Assembly (NCBI RefSeq): GCF_000472925.1
Contig: NZ_AXAS01000035.1
Location: 1 to 64,000, forward strand
DNA from: Bradyrhizobium sp. Ec3.3
GTDB taxonomy: Bacteria > Pseudomonadota > Alphaproteobacteria > Rhizobiales > Xanthobacteraceae
Length of the DNA: 64,000 nucleotides
Direction: 5' to 3'
Position numbers and translations under genes: made by a program. Shown one piece after another: positions 45,228 to 53,442 of this stretch (position 1 is the first letter of the stretch; each line of letters opens with the position of its first letter). The notes under the pieces were generated by a model, which ran no database searches, was not told where the DNA came from, and saw nothing but the letters and a program-made list of their open reading frames with translations.

Positions 45228-46627
45228 GCCAATTGCTCCTGAAGGGATTCTGGCTGATTGAGGGGTGCCAGCGCCGACCAGTCCGGATGGACCGACGTCG
45301 CAAAGCCCGGTGTGGCGAGCGATCCCGTCAGGAGGTCGCCGCCGTGAATGGAAAGACGGATGCCCCGGCCAGAATCGGCATAGAGATCGGGATGCGCCGC
45401 CGCGAAGGCCTGCGCTTCCTCTGCGGGCGCATCGCCAAAGCCGTCGACATAGTGGTGGCCGTTGCGTTCGCCGTGATCGAGGCAAAGCAGTGTGCTCAGT
45501 GCAAGATCCTGCTGCAGGGCGAGCCCCGGCTGGCAGGTCAAGTCTTCACCGGCGACAAAACATTCGGCCCCGTCCATATCGCGCGCGATCATCCTGGACG
45601 CGTTCACTATCGACTTGTAGAAGCCCTTGCAGGATTTCGAGGATACGCCGCTATAGCCGAGCCTGAAAGCCGTCGGCCAAGCGTCATAGGAATCGTCCGC
45701 CTCGTCGATAATGAAGTCGCGACGACGGAGAGCGCCGAGCGGCGTCCGCTGGGTAATATCGCGCGGCAGCGGCTGCTCGATATATTGCAACCTGCCCGTG
45801 ATGGGTGCGAGCGCGCTGTCGCGCTCCAGTCGGTCAACCAGCACTTCAAGGGCGCTCAAATCGGTGTACTGCTCGTTGCCGTCGAGCGTGATGCTGTAAT
45901 GGTGAGGCAACGTCGCAAGCTGGCCGCCAATCCGGATCAGTCGCGCGGCGTCCGCTTCCGGGTCGCCGCCGAGCTTGAGCTTGAAGTAACGCGCGCCAGA
46001 ATTTGCGCGTGGATCGGCAACACCGCCTTCGCCCTCGACCTTGTCCTCAAGGCCGACGGTATGACGGATCGCGATACGCCGGGACCGGTGCTGGTTGGCA
46101 AGCCCAAGAAAGCGGCCGACATCGCCTTCACTGAGATCAGGCGACAGGCGCTCGTCGATGCCGGCGATGTTTTGGGCCATCCCGTCGAAGAAACTGGTGT
46201 CGACGCCGCGCAGCAATGCGTCGAGGACCGCCTTGTCAATCTCGGCGGGGCCATAGGCCGCAGCGAGCGGCGGAATGTTCTCCTTGGCGCAGGCCGCCAC
46301 CTGCGCGCCGATGCACGCGGCATGCAGCTCGAACGCGGTCAGGAAACCGGTCTGCGCAAGATACAGCCCCCGCGCGATCTGAAGCGACCGTCGCAAGCCA
46401 TCGACCGTCTGCGCCGGCGAGAGCTCGGGCCGCTTGTCGAACCATTTTGGCACCAGCAGCTCGGCACTGGCGCCGATCGCAATTCCCCTGCCCTCGACCT
46501 CGATCTCGGCACGCACGAAGAGCTGCGGTGTCGCGTGAAGCGTGATCGCGCCGAAGCGGAACGGCCGCGCGAAACGCACGGGACGTTCGAAGAACGCTAT
46601 ATCTCGCAGCTTCAGGCGCAACGGCAT
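45224..46627 (-). CDS. Enolase superfamily (mandelate racemase/muconate-lactonizing) enzyme
   Basis: The 467-residue protein has a capping domain (1-130) and a barrel with KxK at K216/K218 (YFKLKLGG), metal ligands D249 (ITLDGNEQY), E284 (YIEQPL) and D308/E309 (IIDEADDSYDAW), and a further Lys in GVSSKSCKGFYKS. This is closer to the muconate-lactonizing/dipeptide epimerase type than to the mandelate racemase His-Asp type. It abstracts a proton alpha to a carboxylate, leading to dehydration, racemisation or cycloisomerisation. It is about 90 residues longer than usual. It follows the ABC ATPase gene by 5 bp. Confidence 0.82.
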   Translation of the reverse strand: MPLRLKLRDIAFFERPVRFARPFRFGAITLHATPQLFVRAEIEVEGRGIAIGASAELLVPKWFDKRPELSPAQTVDGLRRSLQIARGLYLAQTGFLTAFELHAACIGAQVAACAKENIPPLAAAYGPAEIDKAVLDALLRGVDTSFFDGMAQNIAGIDERLSPDLSEGDVGRFLGLANQHRSRRIAIRHTVGLEDKVEGEGGVADPRANSGARYFKLKLGGDPEADAARLIRIGGQLATLPHHYSITLDGNEQYTDLSALEVLVDRLERDSALAPITGRLQYIEQPLPRDITQRTPLGALRRRDFIIDEADDSYDAWPTAFRLGYSGVSSKSCKGFYKSIVNASRMIARDMDGAECFVAGEDLTCQPGLALQQDLALSTLLCLDHGERNGHHYVDGFGDAPAEEAQAFAAAHPDLYADSGRGIRLSIHGGDLLTGSLATPGFATSVHPDWSALAPLNQPESLQEQLA

Positions 46628-46632
46628 GGCCC

Positions 46633-47481
46633 TTAGTCCAGCGAACCCTGCGAAAAGAAGTGCTTGCGGATGCGTTGCACGAGCTCGGTAAAGACGGGAT
46701 CGGCCATCACGTCGAGCGAGCGCGGGCGCGGCAGCGGCACGTCGTAGATCGCTGCGATCGCGCCCGGCCGCTCGGTCATGACCAGGACGCGGTCGGCGAG
46801 GAACACGGCCTCCGGAATCGAATGCGTGATCAGCAGCACCGTCTTGCCGGTCTCGCGCTGGATCCGCATCAGCTCCACATTCATGCGCTCGCGCGTCAGG
46901 GCATCGAGCGCGCCGAACGGCTCGTCCATCAGCATGATCCCGGGATCGTGCACCAGCGCGCGGCAGATCGAGGCGCGCTGCTGCATGCCGCCGGAGAGCT
47001 GCCAGGGCAGCTTCTTCTCGAACCCTTCGAGGCCGACCAGCTTCAACAATTGCCTTGCGCGCTCGAGATATTTCGCCCGCGGCAGCCGCTGCATGTCGAT
47101 CGGCAGCATCACGTTGGACAGGATGTTGCGCCAGGGCAGCAGCAGCGCGTTCTGGAAGACGATGCCGACATTGCCGTGCGGCTTCGTCACCATCTCGCCG
47201 TCGACCAGGATCTCACCGCTCGACGGCGGCAAGAGCCCGGAGATCAGTTTCAGCAGCGTGGACTTGCCGCAGCCGGACGGGCCGACAACGACGAAAAACT
47301 CGCCCTCATTGATGTGGAAGTCGAGCGGCCGCAACGACGGCACGTCGCCATCGCGCGAGCGATAGGTTTTCGACACGCCGGACAGTGTGATGCCCGATGT
47401 GTCGCTGCCGGCCCGGTCACTCACCAGTCGCAGATGAGCGGCCGGCTGCACGACGTCGCTTGGTCTAGCAGACGATTTCAT
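46633..47481 (-). CDS. NitT/TauT-type ABC transporter ATP-binding protein
   Basis: The 282-residue ATPase has Walker A GPSGCGKST (67-75), Q-loop FQNALLLPWRN, signature LSGGMQQR, Walker B IMLMDEPFGALDA and switch His ITHSIPEA. ALLLPWRN and DEPFGALDALTR are characteristic of the nitrate/sulfonate/taurine-type importers. It has an N-terminal extension of about 30 residues. The start overlaps the binding-protein stop (TAATG). With the permease and binding protein it forms a complete importer for the operon's substrate. Confidence 0.93.
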   Translation of the reverse strand: MKSSARPSDVVQPAAHLRLVSDRAGSDTSGITLSGVSKTYRSRDGDVPSLRPLDFHINEGEFFVVVGPSGCGKSTLLKLISGLLPPSSGEILVDGEMVTKPHGNVGIVFQNALLLPWRNILSNVMLPIDMQRLPRAKYLERARQLLKLVGLEGFEKKLPWQLSGGMQQRASICRALVHDPGIMLMDEPFGALDALTRERMNVELMRIQRETGKTVLLITHSIPEAVFLADRVLVMTERPGAIAAIYDVPLPRPRSLDVMADPVFTELVQRIRKHFFSQGSLD

Positions 47482-48470
47482 TAGTCGCCCTTCGGCAGGT
47501 AATCGTTGGTGTAGAATGCCTTCGGGTTCGCCTTGGCCTTGGCGTCGAGACCGCCATATTCGACCAACAGGTTGACCGTATCGGTCATGTTCTGGTCGGT
47601 GACCTCGAACGGGCGCTTGTTCTTCGTCTCCGGCGTGCGGTAGAGCGGAATGGTCAGCTCGAAGCCCTGCGTCAGCGTGTCGATCTTGCCGCCCTTCGGA
47701 TTGGCGTCGAGGATCGACTGTGCGGCCGTCTTCGGGTCCTTCTCGGCGGCTTCCACCGCCTTCGTCGTCGCCGACATGAAGCGACGGACAAGATCGGGAT
47801 TGGCCTTCACGTAGTCCGCGTTGGCGATGATGCCCGAGGAAACCATGTTGATGCCGTAGTCGACAAACTTGATCGGGTAAACGTCCTTGCCCGTCGCATC
47901 CTTGATCTTCATCGACTGGTCCATGACGTAGCCGAGCAGGAGATCGGCCTGGCCGTTGATGACGGCGTTGAGCTTGGTCTGGCCGTCACCCGCAACGGTC
48001 TGGAAGTCGCTCTCCTTGAGGCCCGTCTTCTTCAGGAACAGCGGCCAGATCTGCGTCATGGAGTCCGCCGGCGTGATCGCCACCGTCTTTCCCTTGATGT
48101 CCTCGGGCTTCCTGATGTTCTTGTCGACGAAACCCATCGCCGACATCGGACTGGTCTGGAGCAGCACGCCGGTCGCGATCACGGGCGCGCCCTTGATCGC
48201 GGCGCGCATCATGGTGGGCACGTCGACATAGCCAAAGTCGGCTGTCTTGGCCGCAACAGCCTGCGTCGTTGCCGCCGAGCCGCGGCCTTCCTGGATCTCG
48301 AGATCGATGCCTTCGGCGGCATAGATGCCCTTCGCCTTGCCGTAATAGAACGGCGCGTGCTCGCCATAGACGTACCAGTTGAGCATCAGCACGACCTTGT
48401 CGGCGGCCTGCGCCGGCGCCACGCCGAGCGCCATCAGCGCCACCGAGACAGCTCCCATCAACCGCTTCAT
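47481..48470 (-). CDS. NMT1/TauA-like ABC transporter substrate-binding protein
   Basis: From the ATG at 48470, with GGGAGGAG upstream, the product has 329 residues and a Sec signal (MKRLMGAVSVALMALGVAPAQA). VVLMLNWYVYGEHAPFYYGKAKGIYAAEGIDLEI is the NMT1/THI5-like pattern found in binding proteins for pyrimidine precursors, riboflavin, taurine and related solutes. It is periplasmic. GSAATTQAVAAKTADFGYVD is another family signature. The enzymes encoded in the operon suggest a carbohydrate- or acid-like ligand, which would be unusual for this class. Confidence 0.9.
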   Translation of the reverse strand: MKRLMGAVSVALMALGVAPAQAADKVVLMLNWYVYGEHAPFYYGKAKGIYAAEGIDLEIQEGRGSAATTQAVAAKTADFGYVDVPTMMRAAIKGAPVIATGVLLQTSPMSAMGFVDKNIRKPEDIKGKTVAITPADSMTQIWPLFLKKTGLKESDFQTVAGDGQTKLNAVINGQADLLLGYVMDQSMKIKDATGKDVYPIKFVDYGINMVSSGIIANADYVKANPDLVRRFMSATTKAVEAAEKDPKTAAQSILDANPKGGKIDTLTQGFELTIPLYRTPETKNKRPFEVTDQNMTDTVNLLVEYGGLDAKAKANPKAFYTNDYLPKGD

Positions 48471-48525
48471 CGCTACTCCTCCCATTTCCTTTTTTGGCTT
48501 CGGCCGCTGCTGACCGTTGGTTGGC

Positions 48526-49335
48526 TCATGAGGCGAAAACGATGTCCTCGCGCTGGCTGACATGCCAGGGAATGACGAGGCGCTCGATCCGGTCGACGAT
48601 CCAGAACAGCACCACGCCGAGCAGCGCCAGGATTACCAGCGCTGCGAACATCGTCGGCAGGTCGAACGTTCCGATCGAGCGCTGCATCACGTAGCCGATG
48701 CCGGAATTGGAACCGACGAACTCGCCGACCACGGCACCGACGACGGCGAGGGTCACCGAGACTTTCAGGCCGGAGAAGATCGCCGGCAGTGCATGCGGCA
48801 GGTTCACCGCGCGGAACACTTGGAAGCGGCTGCCCTGCATGGCGCGGGCGAGGTCGACCATGTCAGGATCGACCGACTTGAAGCCCTGCACGGCGGAGAC
48901 CACCACGGGGAAGAATCCGAGCAGGAATGCGGAAATCACTTTTGGAATGATGCCGAAGCCGAACCAGACCACGAACAGCGGCGCGATCGCGATCTTCGGC
49001 ACGGACTGCGAGAACACCAGCAGCGGATAGACGTAGCTCTCCACCGTCTTCGAGCCCGCGATCAGCATCGCCACGGGAATGCCGAACAGCGCGGACAGAA
49101 GGAAGCCGCAGACCGTTGCATATGTCGTCGGCCAGCACTGCCGCAACAGTTCCGGCCAGTCGGTACGCAGCACCGCGACGACGTCGGCCGGCGCCGGGAT
49201 CTGATAGGCGGGGATCCTGAACAGCCGGATCGCGAGATCCCAGGCAATGACGACAAACACCAGGAACAGGAACGGCCGCACCCAGGCCGCGTTCAGCATC
49301 TTCGACAGCGCGCTTTGCGGTCTGGCCTCCGCCAC
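48526..49335 (-). CDS. NitT/TauT-type ABC transporter permease
   Basis: The 269-residue permease starts at GTG (49335) after GGGAG. It has about six membrane helices, with the first at FLFLVFVVIAWDLAIRLF, and the EAA loop DPDMVDLARAMQGSRFQVFRAVNLPHALPAIFSGLKV typical of SsuC/TauC-type permeases. It is the first gene of the operon, unlike the more usual binding-protein-first order. Its promoter region holds a likely TetR operator at 49382-49398. Confidence 0.92.
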   Translation of the reverse strand: MAEARPQSALSKMLNAAWVRPFLFLVFVVIAWDLAIRLFRIPAYQIPAPADVVAVLRTDWPELLRQCWPTTYATVCGFLLSALFGIPVAMLIAGSKTVESYVYPLLVFSQSVPKIAIAPLFVVWFGFGIIPKVISAFLLGFFPVVVSAVQGFKSVDPDMVDLARAMQGSRFQVFRAVNLPHALPAIFSGLKVSVTLAVVGAVVGEFVGSNSGIGYVMQRSIGTFDLPTMFAALVILALLGVVLFWIVDRIERLVIPWHVSQREDIVFAS

Positions 49336-49369
49336 ATCTCACTCCCGTCTTCTTTTTCATTCTTGGGAG

Positions 49370-49398
49370 AAATTAACTCGTTGGATAAATACTGTCCA
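49370..49398 (-). promoter_or_regulatory. Candidate promoter and operator of the seven-gene catabolic operon
   Basis: On the minus strand TGGACA (49398-49393) resembles a -35 box and is followed 17 bp later by TAATTT (49375-49370), a weak -10. The -35 is one arm of an inverted repeat TGGATA-N5-TGTCCA (49382-49387 and 49393-49398, one mismatch). Its 17-bp length and position suit a TetR-type repressor, and a tetR gene lies just upstream at 49777-50484. Confidence 0.5.
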
Positions 49399-49479
49399 GC
49401 GCTTTCCTGTGTGGCGTTTTGTGGCGCCTGTTGCCGCTTCTTTGTCTAGATCGCGGAACAGTCGCGTCACACTTTCAGT

Positions 49480-49597
49480 GTCATTCCCCGTGAAAGCGGG
49501 GAATCCAGTACGTCGCAGTTTCTCCGTATCCTCGCGCTGCCTCTGGAATACTGGATCGCCCGCCCCAGTGCGCAATAGCGCACAAGGCGGGCGATGA
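49480..49597. repeat. Palindromic repeat, GTCATTCCCCG type
   Basis: Three perfect stems are seen: ATTCCCCG (49483-49490) with 49497-49504; ATCGCCCGCC (49555-49564) with 49586-49595; and GTGCGC (49568-49573) with GCGCAC (49578-49583) in its loop. TCCAGTA and TACTGGA form an outer link. It resembles a repeat I recall as abundant in bradyrhizobia and lies between the tetR gene and the operon promoter. Confidence 0.75.
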
Positions 49598-49776
49598 CGG
49601 CTGGGGTTATGGAAGCAGTACGCAGGATGGGTCGAGCGGCACGTCGATGATGGCCTCGCGGCGCTGATTTGTCCGCTATGTCAAAGGCTTCGCGGAATGC
49701 GCACGGCATTGGACCGGCAACTGCCGGCTACTTTGCATGGGGTTGTTTTCGAGACTTTGGTTTGCCGTTGCGCCGG

Positions 49777-50484
49777 TTAGACCGGCTGATGCTGCGGGAC
49801 GCGCGGCTTCGGCGCCTTGACCATGTCGAACAATTCGGCCGAGCGCCCGGTCAGCGCCGCCAGCACGAGGCCGACCATGTGGGCGAGCCGCTCCTCCTTG
49901 GCGTCTTTCGCGAGCAGGTCGCGGCCGAAAATCACGCTCAGCGTGGCGCTGTTGGAGAGATAGAAGAAGGTGAGCGCCGCGATCGAGATGTAGAGCTGCA
50001 CCGGATCGACCGCGACCTGGAAGTCGCCGCTCTCGACGCCGCGGCGGACCACGGTACGGATCATCTCGACGAAGGGCGAGTGCATCGACTTGACCTTGGT
50101 CGAGCGCTTCAGATGTTTTGCGCGCGCAAGGTTCTCGGTCTGGAGCAGCGACAGGAACTCAGGGTTTCGCAGAAAGTAATTCCAGGTGAACTCGATCAGC
50201 CGCTTGATGGCTTCGGGCGGATCGAGATGCTCGAGATCGAGCCCCCTCTCCTCGTTGCGTATCTTCTCATAGGCTCCCTCCAGCACCGCGAGATAAAGTT
50301 CGTCCTTCTTGCCGACGTGGTAGTAGAGCATGCGCTTGTTGGCGCCGGCCTTGGCCGCGATGCGGTCGACGCGGGCACCCGCAAGGCCGTGAGCCGAAAA
50401 CTCCTGCTTCGCGGCTTCGAGGATGCGAAGCCGCATCCCTTCCGGGTCGCGCTGCCATTTGAGAGTTCGTTTTGCCTTCGCCAA
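49777..50484 (-). CDS. TetR-family transcriptional regulator
   Basis: The 235-residue protein uses a TTG start at 50484; an in-frame stop lies further upstream and no ATG intervenes. A basic N-terminus precedes the helix-turn-helix (LRILEAAKQEFSAHGLAGARVDRIAAKAGANKRMLYYHVGKKDELYLAVL). The YYH-type recognition helix and long C-terminal domain resemble RutR-like regulators of nucleobase or nitrogen-compound catabolism. It lies directly upstream of, and in the same direction as, the seven-gene operon and is its most likely repressor, although a palindromic repeat separates them. Confidence 0.88.
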   Translation of the reverse strand: MAKAKRTLKWQRDPEGMRLRILEAAKQEFSAHGLAGARVDRIAAKAGANKRMLYYHVGKKDELYLAVLEGAYEKIRNEERGLDLEHLDPPEAIKRLIEFTWNYFLRNPEFLSLLQTENLARAKHLKRSTKVKSMHSPFVEMIRTVVRRGVESGDFQVAVDPVQLYISIAALTFFYLSNSATLSVIFGRDLLAKDAKEERLAHMVGLVLAALTGRSAELFDMVKAPKPRVPQHQPV

Positions 50485-50553
50485 ATCGGTTGCCCGCCAA
50501 TGCTTGTCCCGATTGCATGTATCATGCGCTCAAGGATTTGAGAATGCGAGCGA

Positions 50554-51402
50554 TCACACCACCGGCTTCGGTGAGCGCTCCAGCAAAATCGTCTGGATGC
50601 CGCAGGTACGGCTGCGCACCGTCATCACCCGCGTGCCCGGCTTTCGGCCGTTGCGCACCTCGCTGACGTCGACGCCCGCGGCAATCAGGCGGGCGCGGGT
50701 CGCTTCGATGTCGGCGACGCGCCAGCTCAGGCCCCAGAGCCGGTCATGGCTGAAGTCGCCGCCCGCGACCGGCCTGCGCACCACCTCGACGATGAGATCG
50801 CCGCAGCGGAAGAACATCAGCTGGCCCCAGTCGTGATGCGAGCGGTCGAGCGCCATGTCGAGCCCGAGCCGGGCGCCATAGAGCGCCGCGGCACGCTCGG
50901 AATCCTCGGTCGCGACCACGACGTGGTCGAGCCCTTCGATCGGGCCGATGTCGGTCACATCAGAGATCGGGCGCTGCCCGGCGAGTTCGAGAAAGAACAT
51001 GCGCACGCCGCGCGTGAGCTCGGTGGCCGAGCGGGTGCGCTTCCAGTGCAGCACCGCACCACTCTCGGCGTCACGGCTCTCGACCTCCGCGATCGGCTCC
51101 GGCTTCAGCGCCACCCGGTCGAGCCGCCGGTGCATCTTGCCGATGTCTACGACACGGAAGCACAGGCTTGCGAGCATGCCCTCATGGTCATCCAGCAGCG
51201 CGCGCATCCGGTCGGCGGTGACGCTGAAGCCGCTCGGCGCCATCAATTCCAGCGTCATGTTGTCGAGGGTGAACAGCACGCGATCGGCGCCGTCGCCGGA
51301 GTTCTGCCAGGCCGGTGCCCGTGCCAGCAGGGTCTGATAGGCGGCTCTGGCGGCGGCGATATCGCTGACCAGGGCGACCACGTGATCGAGGCCGGTGATC
51401 AT
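50554..51402 (-). CDS. VOC (glyoxalase/bleomycin resistance/dioxygenase) superfamily protein
   Basis: From the ATG at 51402, after a GGGGGG ribosome site, the product has 282 residues and begins MITGLDHVVALVSDIAAARAAYQTLL, a standard first VOC module. A second module begins GLDHVVVATEDSERAAALYGARLGLDMALD. Paired His and Glu residues could bind a divalent metal. The family includes isomerases, lyases and dioxygenases; this one cannot be assigned further. It is divergent from the PfkB gene pair, with 211 bp between them. Confidence 0.85.
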   Translation of the reverse strand: MITGLDHVVALVSDIAAARAAYQTLLARAPAWQNSGDGADRVLFTLDNMTLELMAPSGFSVTADRMRALLDDHEGMLASLCFRVVDIGKMHRRLDRVALKPEPIAEVESRDAESGAVLHWKRTRSATELTRGVRMFFLELAGQRPISDVTDIGPIEGLDHVVVATEDSERAAALYGARLGLDMALDRSHHDWGQLMFFRCGDLIVEVVRRPVAGGDFSHDRLWGLSWRVADIEATRARLIAAGVDVSEVRNGRKPGTRVMTVRSRTCGIQTILLERSPKPVV

Positions 51403-51613
51403 GTTCCCCCCATTTTGATCGGCCCGGAACAATGGGTCGAAATTCGGCATTTGTCCGGGCTTGGCATTAGCCGGTGATGGTCGTATTCCGGCCCTATGCT
51501 CACCTCAAGCGCTGAGGGCGGTGCCTTTGCGAATAAATTCCGCGTTCCATCCGCGGAAGCGGTGCTAATGTAATGCTGCCGGCCGGGACCACCCAGCGCA
51601 TCACGGACAACCA

Positions 51614-52507
51614 ATGCAGGCTCTCTTTATCGGACAGACCTATATCGACGTCACCTTCATTACCGACCACATGCCGACCGGCGATGAGAAGCACGTGGCG
51701 GATGCCTACGCGGTCTCCTTCGGCGGCAATGCGGTCACGGCGGCATTCTGTTGCGCCAAGCTGGGAGTCGTGCCCGACCTGATCGCGACTGTCGCGAACG
51801 ACTGGCTTGGCCGCATGTTCCAGGACATGTGCGCCAAATACGCCATCTCGCTGCACAACCGGAAGGTCAACCAGTCCTCGCTGTCCTTCATCATGCCCAA
51901 GGACGGCAAGCGGGCCATCGTCCGCTGCCGCGACGATCACCACATCCATCCCTTCCCGATCCTCAATCTCGGCAACTGCCGCGCGCTGCATATCGACGGC
52001 CACCAGCCCGACGCCGCAATCCACTACGCAAAAGTCTGCCGCGAGGCCGGCATCTTGACCTCGCTCGACGGCGGCGGCCTGCGCACCAACACACACGAGC
52101 TCCTGGAGTTCATCGATGTTGCGATCGTCGCGGAGCGGCTGTGCGAGCAGATGGATCTGACGCCGGACAAGATGCTCGATTATCTCAAGAGCCGCGGCTG
52201 CAAGATCGGCGGCGTCACCATGGGTGAGAAAGGCCTGCTCTGGTACAACGAGACCGGCGCGGTCGACATCATGCCCGCCATGCCGATCCCGCGCGAGCGC
52301 GTGATCGACACCAACGGCGCCGGCGACGTGTTCCACGGCGCCTACATCTATTCCTACCTCGCTCATCCCGGCAAAAGCTGGCGCGAGCATTTCGACTTCG
52401 CCCGCGCCGCCTCGACCCACAAGATCCAGCGCCTCGGCAACGAAGCCGGCCTGCCGACCCTTGTCGACATCGCCAAAGTCAGGCACGAATTCGAGGTCAA
52501 GGTTTAG
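51614..52507 (+). CDS. PfkB-family sugar kinase
   Basis: The 297-residue protein has the ribokinase fold: FIGQTYIDVTF and SFGGNAVTAAFCCAKLG near the N-terminus, and the anion-hole motif DTNGAGDVFHGAYIYS with catalytic Asp238. Most PfkB kinases phosphorylate a sugar or nucleoside hydroxyl with ATP. A His/Asp-rich stretch RDDHHIHPFP (106-115) in the sugar-binding lid is unusual. It lies 20 bp before the ribokinase gene, so both are probably in one transcript. Confidence 0.88.
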   Translation: MQALFIGQTYIDVTFITDHMPTGDEKHVADAYAVSFGGNAVTAAFCCAKLGVVPDLIATVANDWLGRMFQDMCAKYAISLHNRKVNQSSLSFIMPKDGKRAIVRCRDDHHIHPFPILNLGNCRALHIDGHQPDAAIHYAKVCREAGILTSLDGGGLRTNTHELLEFIDVAIVAERLCEQMDLTPDKMLDYLKSRGCKIGGVTMGEKGLLWYNETGAVDIMPAMPIPRERVIDTNGAGDVFHGAYIYSYLAHPGKSWREHFDFARAASTHKIQRLGNEAGLPTLVDIAKVRHEFEVKV

Positions 52508-52527
52508 TCTTCGCTGGGGAATCACAT

Positions 52528-53442
52528 ATGGGGCGCGTCTTCGTCGCTGGCAGCATCAACATGGATGTGGTGGCAACCGCCGATCGCCATCCCAGGGTCG
52601 GCGAGACCGTCGCCGGCAAACAGGTGCTGTATTTCCCCGGCGGTAAGGGCGCGAACCAGGCGGTCGCAGCCTCAAGGCTCGGCGCGCCGACCACGCTGAT
52701 CGGCCGGCTCGGCAAGGACTCCTTCGGCGCGGAGCTGAAGGCGTTCCTCGCAGGTCAAGGCATCGATCTTAGCTATGTCCAGGAGACTGCGGAGGCCCAC
52801 ACCGGCACCGCCATCATCACGGTCGCGAAGGCCGACAACACCATCGTCGTCATTCCCGGCACCAACGCGCTGGTCAGCGCCGAGGATGTCGGCGTCGTGC
52901 CGCTGCTGAAGGGCGATGTCGCCGTCAGCCAGTTCGAGATTCCGCTGCCCACGATTGCCGCCTTCTTCGGGCGCGCCCGTGCGGCACAGGCGAGAACGCT
53001 GCTCAACCCGGCGCCGGCACAGAAGTTCAGCCGCGACCTGCTCGAGCTGGTCGACGTGCTCGTGCTGAACGAGACCGAGCTTGGCCTGCTCGCCGACGTG
53101 GCGTTGTCCGACAGCGATGACATTGCGCGGATCCTCGATGCGGCGCGGCGGCTTCAAGCGAGCCAGGATCAGACCATCTGCGTCACGCTCGGCAAGCGCG
53201 GCGTTGTCGCGCTCGCGGGCCGCGAGGAGCTGATCGTGCCGGGCCGCGTGGTGCAGGCGATCGACACCACCGGTGCCGGCGATTGCTTCGTCGGCGCGCT
53301 GGCCGCGCGGCTCGCCGACGGCGCGCCTCTGCGCGACGCGCTCGCCTTTGCCAACGCCGCCGCCTCGATCTCCGTGCAGCGCATGGGCGCCGGCCCCTCG
53401 ATGCCGACGGCGGAAGAAGTTTCCGCCGTCATCGGAAGCTGA
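52528..53442 (+). CDS. rbsK: Ribokinase
   Basis: The 304-residue kinase has the PfkB signatures VFAGSINMD-like (VFVAGSINMDVVA), FPGGKGANQAVAASRLG and DTTGAGDCFVGALAA with catalytic Asp252. NPAPAQ is also characteristic of ribokinases, supporting phosphorylation of D-ribose to ribose 5-phosphate. There is no ribose transporter here, so ribose may come from nucleoside breakdown or another locus. The TGA stop abuts the stop of the convergent flavoprotein gene. Gene name by family resemblance. Confidence 0.82.
   Translation: MGRVFVAGSINMDVVATADRHPRVGETVAGKQVLYFPGGKGANQAVAASRLGAPTTLIGRLGKDSFGAELKAFLAGQGIDLSYVQETAEAHTGTAIITVAKADNTIVVIPGTNALVSAEDVGVVPLLKGDVAVSQFEIPLPTIAAFFGRARAAQARTLLNPAPAQKFSRDLLELVDVLVLNETELGLLADVALSDSDDIARILDAARRLQASQDQTICVTLGKRGVVALAGREELIVPGRVVQAIDTTGAGDCFVGALAARLADGAPLRDALAFANAAASISVQRMGAGPSMPTAEEVSAVIGS

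Larger units (their letters stand above)
49336..49776. other. Intergenic region upstream of the seven-gene operon
   Basis: This 441-bp gap has no credible gene. It holds a candidate TetR operator and promoter (49370-49398) serving the permease gene, and a palindromic repeat (49480-49597) that may end the upstream tetR transcript. The stretch 49600-49776 shows nothing that I can name. Confidence 0.55.
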
